From Massilibacillus massiliensis (GTDB lineage: Bacteria > Bacillota > Negativicutes > FLKF01): a stretch of 64,000 nt of DNA. The position numbers and the translations under genes are program-made. The notes below the pieces were generated by a model. The model saw only the letters and a list, made by a program, of their open reading frames with translations. It did not search any database and was not told the origin of the DNA. The DNA is taken from contig NZ_LT575483.1 of assembly GCF_900086705.1 (NCBI RefSeq), positions 1,872,343 to 1,936,342 on the forward strand, read 5' to 3'. The first letter of the stretch is position 1; the number at the start of each line of letters is the position of its first letter. Shown here piece after piece: positions 1 to 6,658 of the stretch.

Positions 1-1335
1 ATCACCATACACCGGCAACTTCATACCTGCAATAGAAGATTGCGGATCATACGGTGTTCCCCATGAAATGTTGAAGATGATATCAAAGCTGCCGGATTTT
101 TGTCTGTCACGATATGCTTGCTCTTCTTCTCCATTAATTTCTAAATGCACACCGATTTTTGCAAATTCACTTTGAATATACTCAGATATCGTTTTTTCCA
201 AAACGCTGTTGCTGTTATAATGCATCCGCACTAAAAGCTCCTGTCCGTCTTTTTCACGATATTTTTTACCCTCAGCCTGTTTCCACCCGGCCTCATCCAA
301 TAACTCTGCACTGCGTTTTAAATCATAGCTAAACACTTTCAAATCAAGATTCGCATACGGCACTGTTTTCGCAAGCAGCGTATCTGCTACACTTTCACTG
401 CCATTAAAAATATTCGTTGAAATGCCCTCTTTATTAACACCGTGTTCCAATGCCTGACGTACGCGTAAGTCCTTTAGCGCCCCGCTTGTTGTATTCATTA
501 ATAACATCCGCGTCGAAGAAGGATCCGACATCGAAGTTGTAAATTTATCTTCTTTACTTAATTGCATAAATGAATCTGCATCGATCATATTCTTACCGAA
601 AATCAAATCAATTTCACCGTTTTTCAGCGCTAAAACACGTGTCTGATTATCTGGAATCACCTTCATCGTCACTTTCTCAAGCTTTGGCTTTTCACCCCAA
701 TATTTTGGATTGACAGTAAATACTGCATATTCATCCGTTTTGTGGTCACCAAGTACCCAAGGACCGGTTCCTACATAAGATGTTACACCATTCTTGGTTT
801 GTCCATCTTTCATAGATTTCGGTGAAATGAAACGAAACGGTCTTGTTACTGCCAGTTCAGTCAACATAGGATAATACGGGTCGCTTAAAACAAACTTCAG
901 CGTATAATCGTCAACCACTTCTACTTTATCAATCACGCGAATCATTTCCAGCCATGTATGACGCTCTTTATTATCCATAATTGCATCAATATTCAATTTC
1001 GCTGCTTTCGCATCAAACTTTTCTCCGTCTGAGAATTCCACGTCTTTACGCAAATGGAACGTATACACTTTTCCATCCGGCGAAATATCCCATTTTTCCG
1101 CCAGCCAAGGTTTAATACCGTCATCGGTAATCGCAACCAAAGATTCAAAAATCATATTCTGCGCCCAAATTTCCCCACCATATAAATGAGGATTCAAATC
1201 CCGAATATCGCGAAAATTAGCAAAAACTAATTCCTTTTTCTCAACATTTTCCTTACTTTCCGATCCGCAGCCGCCTAAAACGCCCACTAAAAAGACCATC
1301 ACCAGTAAACCAACTGTTTTCCATGTTTTCTTCAT
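1..1335 (-). CDS. nikA: Nickel-type ABC transporter substrate-binding lipoprotein (NikA-like), C-terminus outside window
   Basis: Extracytoplasmic binding protein of an ABC importer (SBP_bac_5 family); the E. coli relative NikA binds nickel, probably as a chelate. I read 445 codons from ATG 1335 (GGAGG seven bases upstream); the C-terminus lies beyond base 1. Residues 1-23 form a lipoprotein signal with lipobox LGGC (Cys23). The body follows E. coli NikA closely from memory, for example IKPWLAEKWDISPDGK, RPFRFISP, GTGPW, NPKYWGEKP and TVPYANL. The opine-metallophore receptor CntA belongs to the same family, so free Ni, chelated Ni or a metallophore are all possible. A Fur-like box lies in the upstream divergent region. 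A nickel supply fits the NiFe hydrogenase 5 kb away. Confidence 0.85.
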   Translation of the reverse strand, partial: MKKTWKTVGLLVMVFLVGVLGGCGSESKENVEKKELVFANFRDIRDLNPHLYGGEIWAQNMIFESLVAITDDGIKPWLAEKWDISPDGKVYTFHLRKDVEFSDGEKFDAKAAKLNIDAIMDNKERHTWLEMIRVIDKVEVVDDYTLKFVLSDPYYPMLTELAVTRPFRFISPKSMKDGQTKNGVTSYVGTGPWVLGDHKTDEYAVFTVNPKYWGEKPKLEKVTMKVIPDNQTRVLALKNGEIDLIFGKNMIDADSFMQLSKEDKFTTSMSDPSSTRMLLMNTTSGALKDLRVRQALEHGVNKEGISTNIFNGSESVADTLLAKTVPYANLDLKVFSYDLKRSAELLDEAGWKQAEGKKYREKDGQELLVRMHYNSNSVLEKTISEYIQSEFAKIGVHLEINGEEEQAYRDRQKSGSFDIIFNISWGTPYDPQSSIAGMKLPVYGD

Positions 1336-1682
1336 TCTTTTTCCTCCGCATAATTCGTTACTTTTTCTTGCATGGATCATACGTTTGTGAAAATTCCGCG
1401 TAATAAATACGCATTCTTTGCTTGACATACAGGTAAACTCATCTTATGATATTGATAATCACTATCTTTAGCATTGAGCAAATATTATCAAATTCTTGCA
1501 TGCCTGTCAATAGATAGAATGAATTTAACTGAAAATAATTCTCAATTAAATTTAGATAACAACGCAAGAAGCTCGATAAGAAATTATTTATATTACACTA
1601 AATATTGAATCTAAAATTCAAATTTTCTGAATTTTTTTGTGCTTTATTTACTATAAAAACATTGCTTAAGAGGAGATTTTAC
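1336..1682. promoter_or_regulatory. Divergent nikA / porin control region
   Basis: No gene. It carries a plus-strand promoter TTGACA (1422-1427), 17-bp spacer, TATGAT (1445-1450), and a weaker minus-strand candidate TTGACA (1510-1505) with TAATAT (1487-1482). Between them is a Fur-like box at 1448-1466. The porin ribosome site AGGAGA is at 1671-1676. Confidence 0.6.
1448..1466. promoter_or_regulatory. Fur-type iron box
   Basis: GATATTGATAATCACTATC matches the classical 19-bp Fur consensus GATAATGATAATCATTATC at 17 of 19 positions. It overlaps the plus-strand -10 and start point and lies just downstream of the putative minus-strand start, so one repressor could control both nikA and the porin. 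Binding is inferred, not shown. Confidence 0.65.
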
Positions 1683-2936
1683 ATGAAAAAACTTACGATT
1701 CCGGCTCTATCCCTGCTTGTGGGCCTTTATGCAACAAGCACAACTTTTGCAGCCCAAAACCCATTTTCTGATGTGCCATCCGATCATTGGTCAATACATA
1801 CACTGACGAGTCTAGCCCATGAAGGCGTCATTGAAGGCTATGGTGACGGCACGTTCCGTGGTGACGCTAAACTTACACGCTACGAAATGGCAACGATCAT
1901 TGCCAAAGCAATGGCAAAATCCAATCTGAGTACAAACGCAAGAACGCAGCTTGATCAATTATCTGCCGAATATGCCGATGAACTCCATAATCTCGGGGTC
2001 CGAGTCACAGAACTCGAGGAAAAAAGCGACAATTTAAAAATAAACGGTCTGCTTCGCTTAGATACAAGCAAAGATGAAGTAAAAAACACAACAAAGTCCA
2101 AAGCTCGTCTTCGTTTAGAACCAACTGCATTCGTCAATGAAGACTGGCAGATGAAAGCCAGAATTGACTATGATACAAATTTAAAAACAGGTGTAGGTGG
2201 AACCGGTACGCTAAAAATGGCTTACGCAAACGGCAACTTATTGGGCGGAAAAGTCTCTTTAGGTAAAGTGGACTATGCGGATTTTGAGAATATGAATGCT
2301 GCCTATGGGCTTGTTTTTGATAACTACCTGTCTGGGGCAAAAGCAGTGTTTGGCGATAAAGTTAAAGTAACGCTTGCCGGCGGACGCATGGACTCCGAAA
2401 ATACAGCTTTTGGATATGGATTTAGCAATTATCCAAATAGCTCAATTGATTATGCCGGAATTCAAATTACCGGTAACGCATCAGATAAACTTCTGCTTGG
2501 CGCAGCCTACCATTCACTGCGCGATGAAGCCTTATATAAAAATCAGTCCATTATTGAAGTTGCTGCCGATTATAAACTCTCAAACACCTTGAAATTCGGC
2601 GGCGCTTATGCAAAATCAAATCTTGATGCAAGTCAATTTAATCTTAAAAGCGACAACGAAGACCAAGCTTACAATATACAGTTGGATTATAAAGGCATCA
2701 AACGCAGTGCTCCCGGCAGTTTTGGCATCTGGGCAGCATATCGTCAGCTCGGTAATCTTGCCGTATCTGCACCTACCTATGTAGCCAGTTCCAACGGCGA
2801 AAAAGGCTACGAAATCGGCACAAAATACATGCTCGATAAAAATATTATGGGACAACTCACCTATTTCAACGGTGAAAATATCAGCTCCGAACGTGATGTA
2901 GAACGAATCTTCGGTCGTTTAGAATTTAGATTTTAA
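1683..2936 (+). CDS. SLH-domain outer-membrane porin (OmpM-type) 1
   Basis: Outer-membrane channel protein of Negativicutes, 417 aa from ATG 1683 behind AGGAGA. Residues 1-23 are a signal peptide ending TTFAA. Residues about 26-80 form one S-layer homology domain (NPFSDVPSDHW, VIEGYGDGTFRGD, LTRYEMATIIAKAMAK), which in this family binds modified peptidoglycan and ties the outer membrane to the wall. A coiled-coil follows (SAEYADELHNLGVRVTELEEK), then a beta-barrel of alternating strands ending in Phe (RLEFRF). The upstream in-frame ATG at 1605 has no ribosome site. It is a paralogue of the porin at 47391. The Fur-like box upstream suggests iron or metal response. Confidence 0.9.
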   Translation: MKKLTIPALSLLVGLYATSTTFAAQNPFSDVPSDHWSIHTLTSLAHEGVIEGYGDGTFRGDAKLTRYEMATIIAKAMAKSNLSTNARTQLDQLSAEYADELHNLGVRVTELEEKSDNLKINGLLRLDTSKDEVKNTTKSKARLRLEPTAFVNEDWQMKARIDYDTNLKTGVGGTGTLKMAYANGNLLGGKVSLGKVDYADFENMNAAYGLVFDNYLSGAKAVFGDKVKVTLAGGRMDSENTAFGYGFSNYPNSSIDYAGIQITGNASDKLLLGAAYHSLRDEALYKNQSIIEVAADYKLSNTLKFGGAYAKSNLDASQFNLKSDNEDQAYNIQLDYKGIKRSAPGSFGIWAAYRQLGNLAVSAPTYVASSNGEKGYEIGTKYMLDKNIMGQLTYFNGENISSERDVERIFGRLEFRF

Positions 2937-2985
2937 TCAATCCCTTAATTTATGAAACATACTTTTAAAAACCAAACAGAAAAAA

Positions 2986-3010
2986 AGTATCACAATAAAA
3001 CTGCGATACT
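2986..3010. terminator. Hairpin downstream of porin 1
   Basis: AGTATCACA, 7-base loop, TGCGATACT, with one A/C mismatch. It lies 50 bp past the porin stop, follows an A-run, and is nearly identical to the hairpin at 3154-3180. It could serve as a terminator for minus-strand transcription from the toxin gene. Confidence 0.45.
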
Positions 3011-3090
3011 CCTCAGCGTATAGACAAATAACATATTCATATCTATAACTTAAGAACTTAAGAAATTACGAAATCCGTTCCACTTATAAA

Positions 3091-3471
3091 CTAGTACGAA
3101 GATAGGTTGCCGACCCGCCGCCTATCTGTCCATAGTTTGTCTACAAGACTAAAGAGTATCGCAAGCAAACTGCGATACTCCATTTTTATTTTAAAGCGTT
3201 TCTTTAGTTCTTCATAAAAATTCTCTCTTGTACCAATTTGCATAACCACCACAATGATTTCCTGCGCATCAATTTGATAGGCTATCCGATATGCAATACC
3301 ATTTATCTTTACATGATATGAATAAATTGTTGCTAGATCACCTTTCAATAGATCACCAATGAACGGATTTTGTGCAATCTTATCAAGAACGACTAGCAGC
3401 TTAGCTCGCACAGGTTTATCAAACTTTTTAAGTTCCCGTACGGCAGAATTAAGTACAACCAATTCATACAT
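3091..3471 (-). CDS. RelE/ParE-superfamily toxin with C-terminal repeat-derived tail
   Basis: Probable mRNA interferase or gyrase-type toxin. Residues 1-93 show the RelE/ParE fold: an N-terminal helix pair (AVRELKKFDKPVRAKLL), IYSYHVKINGIAYRIAYQ, then the strand EIIVVVMQIGTRENFYEELKKR. Family members usually end there at about 85-95 aa. This one continues to 126 aa across the hairpin at 3154-3180 and a dispersed repeat that encodes LWTDRRRVGN. The start at ATG 3471 is favoured because GGAG sits seven bases upstream, and it overlaps the antitoxin stop by 8 bp, which suggests translational coupling. Confidence 0.75.
   Translation of the reverse strand: MYELVVLNSAVRELKKFDKPVRAKLLVVLDKIAQNPFIGDLLKGDLATIYSYHVKINGIAYRIAYQIDAQEIIVVVMQIGTRENFYEELKKRFKIKMEYRSLLAILFSLVDKLWTDRRRVGNLSSY
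3102..3140 (-). repeat. Dispersed LWTDR repeat, copy A
   Basis: On the minus strand it contains TGGACAGATAGGC followed by a GCGG..AAC-type stretch, translated LWTDRRRVGN in the toxin tail. A second copy with the same 13-bp core, also translated LWTDR, is at 44377-44418 minus. Confidence 0.5.
3154..3180. terminator. Perfect 10-bp hairpin inside the toxin tail
   Basis: GAGTATCGCA, loop AGCAAAC, TGCGATACTC. It is followed on the plus strand by CATTTTTATTTT, so it can act as a rightward terminator. It lies within the extended toxin reading frame. Confidence 0.5.
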
Positions 3472-3799
3472 TTTCATTCTCCGTTTTAAGGTCGCAAAGA
3501 GAGCTATATTCTTTTTTACTATACGCCTGCTTTGCTTCAGCAACTAAACTATCCAAGGCCTCGTTCAACTGTATCTGATATTCTTTTACCGTCTGCTTCG
3601 TTACGCATTTTCCATCTTTGGCCAAATCAGCACGAATAAGATCTTGCATTTCATCAGCCACAGTACGAGGTTTAAGAATAATTGTCTCTCCATCAATTAT
3701 AATTTTAAGCTTACTGCCTGCCTTAAGTTTAAATTTATCCCGAACTTCTTTTGGCAACACGAACTGCCCCTTGCTGCTGATAACTACATCGTATTCCAT
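3464..3799 (-). CDS. AbrB/SpoVT-type antitoxin
   Basis: 111 aa, start ATG 3799 behind AGGAGG. Residues 1-47 form a swapped-hairpin AbrB DNA-binding domain (ISSKGQFVLPKEVRDKFKLKAGSKLKIII, read in parts). The rest is helical and acidic/basic, probably the toxin-binding tail. Such antitoxins normally repress their own operon. The downstream toxin overlaps its stop codon. Pairing an AbrB-fold antitoxin with a RelE/ParE toxin is less common than RelB or PHD pairings but has been recorded in many genomes. Confidence 0.8.
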   Translation of the reverse strand: MEYDVVISSKGQFVLPKEVRDKFKLKAGSKLKIIIDGETIILKPRTVADEMQDLIRADLAKDGKCVTKQTVKEYQIQLNEALDSLVAEAKQAYSKKEYSSLCDLKTENENV

Positions 3800-3880
3800 A
3801 ATTACCTCCTGTAAGAAGTAAGATTTCTTACTTGTATTTTACTAGATCAATCAGCTGAATTCAAGTTTAAGTAAAGAAAA

Positions 3881-3922
3881 AATCTGTCACACGATCATCT
3901 AAGATCTCTAATGTGACAGATT
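3881..3922 (-). terminator. Intrinsic terminator of the MarR-MFS unit
   Basis: AATCTGTCACA (3881-3891) pairs with TGTGACAGATT (3912-3922). In the minus direction the stem is followed by TTTTTTC. It lies just past the MFS stop codon at 3928. Confidence 0.75.
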
Positions 3923-3927
3923 TTCTT

Positions 3928-5130
3928 TTATCCTACAGTTTTTAATTTTGCTTCATGTTTATGCTCGGCAGGCTTCGGTAAAATGAATGAACAGATTGCC
4001 GCCAATAGAGCAAAGACAGCCAAAAGTTCCATCGTTGCCGTCAGTCCATACTGATCAGCAAACATTCCCATCAAAGGAATAAACATGCCACCTACACTAA
4101 AGGAAAGCCCTAGCGTTACACCGGATGCGAAACCTACACTCCGTGCTAAATAACTCTGCCCCAAGACAACGACCGAACTAAACGGCGAAAACACAGCAAA
4201 CCCTATTGGTATCATTAAAATATAACCGATAATCGCACTCGTTGTTTGTGACAACAACGCTACCATCGGCACCAAAAGAACATAGCTCATCTGCACTACT
4301 TTTAAATAGCCAATTTTATCTGCCAGCAATCCGCCAAGCATTGTCGTAACAATACCAAACATAAATAATAACGTCAATGCTGAACTTGCTGCTGCTGCAG
4401 AAAGGCCTGCAGCGTCTACTAAATATAACGGAATAAAACTTCTTAATCCGCAAATAACAAGTGAACTAAATATAATGAGTAAAGTTAATCTCGCAAAAGA
4501 ACGCCAATCATTTTGAAGATTTTCGCTTTGCGTATTTTCTTTCTTAACCTCATTTTTTACGTCCGTTGAAGCGCCTTCAATCTCTGCCTGCATTTTTGGC
4601 AACACGATCAATAAAAGAACTGACATAATAAAAGATACGATGCTAAACACAATCGTTCCCTTCATGCCAAAAGCTGTGACAGCTGCCACGGTAATCATCG
4701 GGCCAAACGCAAAGCCACTATTCCCACCTACAGAAAAAATACTTAAAGCAGTTCCTCTCTTGGTTCCGGAAATTTTATGAATCATGCGCGCTGCCTCCGG
4801 ATGAAAAATAGCACTGCCAATTCCACTCACCGTCACCACAGCAAAAATAGCCCAATAATTTTCAAACAGTCCAACAAGCCCCATTGCAACCCCAGATAAT
4901 AAAATTCCAAATGGCATCAACCAAGTTTTAGAGGATCGATCTGCCAGCCAACCAAAAGTAGGCTGCACAACCGAAGATAAAAAACAAGATGCAAACATCA
5001 ATCCCGTTACAGCTTTGTAGTCCATTCCATAATACAATATAAAAAATGGCAGAATTGCAGGCAATGCACCCATTCCTATATCATTAAAGAAATGACCTGC
5101 AGCCACTATATATACATATTTTCGATTCAT
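3928..5130 (-). CDS. MFS exporter, Fsr (fosmidomycin-resistance) type
   Basis: 400-aa, 12-helix major facilitator protein; start ATG 5130 behind GGGGGA. The N-terminus (GHFFNDIGMGALPAILPFF), the motif-A-like loop GWLADRSSKTWLMP and GIGSAIFHPEAARMI are hallmarks of the Fsr subfamily, whose E. coli member confers fosmidomycin resistance. A charged cytoplasmic loop (residues about 190-215) separates the two six-helix halves. The MarR gene upstream on the same strand (115-bp gap) probably forms one drug-responsive operon with it. The true substrate is unknown. Confidence 0.8.
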   Translation of the reverse strand: MNRKYVYIVAAGHFFNDIGMGALPAILPFFILYYGMDYKAVTGLMFASCFLSSVVQPTFGWLADRSSKTWLMPFGILLSGVAMGLVGLFENYWAIFAVVTVSGIGSAIFHPEAARMIHKISGTKRGTALSIFSVGGNSGFAFGPMITVAAVTAFGMKGTIVFSIVSFIMSVLLLIVLPKMQAEIEGASTDVKNEVKKENTQSENLQNDWRSFARLTLLIIFSSLVICGLRSFIPLYLVDAAGLSAAAASSALTLLFMFGIVTTMLGGLLADKIGYLKVVQMSYVLLVPMVALLSQTTSAIIGYILMIPIGFAVFSPFSSVVVLGQSYLARSVGFASGVTLGLSFSVGGMFIPLMGMFADQYGLTATMELLAVFALLAAICSFILPKPAEHKHEAKLKTVG

Positions 5131-5245
5131 TTTTCTTTCCCCCTAGTATACCTCTCCCCTGCTATGCGCGCACGACTTCCCGCCCAACTACGCTGTACCC
5201 TACCGGACGAAAATTCGTGTATCCTACGGCTTTAAACTTTGCCGA

Positions 5246-5704
5246 CTAATCATCAAACGTCTCATTTTCTTCTATATCATACATTTGATTTATTTCATCA
5301 AGAAACCGTAAAATAATCGATTGTTCAGCTTCACTATACGCAGATAAAAGCGATAATTTCTCCTGCATCGCTTGATTATGACATTTTTTATGTGCCACAT
5401 ATATTTCTTTTCCCTGCTCTGTTAAGTAAAAATAAACTTCTTTATTATTTTCAGGCTTTTGATAGCTCACAATAAACTTCTTACACAATAATTTCTTGCA
5501 GATTTTGCTGATTGCCCCCCTTGTCATCCGCATCTCAGCAGCCACTTTGGTTACATTTGCATCCTCAATTGAACCAATTTTATCAATGCAATGTGCCTCC
5601 GCCAAATAAATGCCTGCGAAAATTTTATCCCGATGCTGTTCTAACAAATCTGACCGCTCTTGTATACGCGTCAATGATTTTACAATTTGTATCGCTGTTT
5701 TCAA
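5246..5704 (-). CDS. MarR-family transcriptional regulator
   Basis: 152-aa winged-helix repressor. The start is TTG 5704, because GGGGGAGG lies six bases upstream; the longer in-frame ATG at 5749 has no ribosome site and overlaps the operator. The recognition region is VTKVAAEMRMTRGAISKICKKL (in parts), and the wing is NKEVYFYLTEQGKEI. Two related palindromes upstream are likely autoregulatory operators. It probably controls the MFS exporter downstream. Confidence 0.8.
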   Translation of the reverse strand: MKTAIQIVKSLTRIQERSDLLEQHRDKIFAGIYLAEAHCIDKIGSIEDANVTKVAAEMRMTRGAISKICKKLLCKKFIVSYQKPENNKEVYFYLTEQGKEIYVAHKKCHNQAMQEKLSLLSAYSEAEQSIILRFLDEINQMYDIEENETFDD

Positions 5705-5717
5705 CGAACCTCCCCCT

Positions 5718-5771
5718 TTGTTTCCAAGGAAACAATACAAGTGTAACATTATTTTATTTCCTTGTAAACAA
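5718..5771. promoter_or_regulatory. Paired MarR operators
   Basis: Site 1 (5718-5735) is TTGTTTCC, AA, GGAAACAA, with perfect 8-bp arms. Site 2 (5754-5771) is TTATTTCCTTGTAAACAA, two changes from the reverse complement of site 1. Their centres are 36 bp apart. Site 1 is just upstream of the ribosome site of the MarR gene. Confidence 0.6.
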
Positions 5772-5775
5772 AATT

Positions 5776-5849
5776 AAAAATACCATCTTACCAAAATCCG
5801 CAAATTTTCTTCAAACAAGCAGATTTCTTATCAGTAAGTTGGTATTTTT
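5776..5849 (-). terminator. Terminator of the hydrogenase operon
   Basis: AAAAATACCATCTTAC (5776-5791) and GTAAGTTGGTATTTTT (5834-5849) pair with one mismatch around a long loop. They lie 48 bp past the cytochrome b stop. In the minus direction the stem ends in TTTTT. Confidence 0.55.
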
Positions 5850-5897
5850 CATCCTTTGAAACGTATTTTCCCCAAAAGTCGCAGCTATGAACCTAGG

Positions 5898-6608
5898 TTA
5901 TTTTGTATTTTTTTCATCTACTATATCACGAAGATCCAGAGGTTTATGTTTGAATATTTTTACACCGGAGAACATACTCGAAACTTCACCTTCACGTTCC
6001 ATAAAATCCTCCCGAACAACCATATAAATATGTGGAATCGTAACAAACACAATAAGCCAAGCTACATAATGGTGAATCAAATGAAGCATAAATTCACTAT
6101 CCCAAATACGGATGATCCAGCTAAAGAGCCCTGCACCAAAAGCATTTGGATCCACCGTAACCCGCATTGCAAATCCCGTAACAATTTGAATCAGCATCAT
6201 ACTATAAATTGCAACATATGATATACGTGCCAATGGATTACGTAAGTACGGTTTATGTGACGGACGAAGAAACATATAATGCAGTAATACATCCTTTGAA
6301 CCACGCCAAAAAGCTTCTTCCCAAAACCTAGGAAATAAACGATCCCCTTTATACATTACAAAACCATAAATACGCAAAATAAATGCCGCAACAAAAATGA
6401 ATGCCGCAAAAGAATGCATATAACGGACAAAGTGCAGTGATAACAGAATCGATCCAAAAATCGGTTCCATACTAACACCACCAGACAAAGGCTTTGTAAT
6501 CCATAATCCTGTTACAAACAAGACGATGGTACAAAAAACCATGATCCAATGAAAAATTCGCAAAAATGGACTGAATAAATAATAAATGAACCGAGGTTCC
6601 TTTTTCAC
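5898..6608 (-). CDS. hyaC: NiFe hydrogenase b-type cytochrome subunit
   Basis: 236-aa integral membrane dihaem cytochrome (HupC/HyaC/HydC family) that passes electrons from the periplasmic hydrogenase to menaquinone. The start is GTG 6608, with AAGGAG eight bases upstream. About four or five membrane helices are visible. Candidate haem histidines sit in RIFHWIMVF, LHFVRYMHSF and HLIHHYVAWL. It is the last gene of the operon, 50 bp after the large subunit. Confidence 0.9.
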   Translation of the reverse strand: MKKEPRFIYYLFSPFLRIFHWIMVFCTIVLFVTGLWITKPLSGGVSMEPIFGSILLSLHFVRYMHSFAAFIFVAAFILRIYGFVMYKGDRLFPRFWEEAFWRGSKDVLLHYMFLRPSHKPYLRNPLARISYVAIYSMMLIQIVTGFAMRVTVDPNAFGAGLFSWIIRIWDSEFMLHLIHHYVAWLIVFVTIPHIYMVVREDFMEREGEVSSMFSGVKIFKHKPLDLRDIVDEKNTK

Positions 6609-6658
6609 ACCGTGCTCTCCTTCCTGCGAACCCCTTTTATCATCTTATGCTTAGAGGT

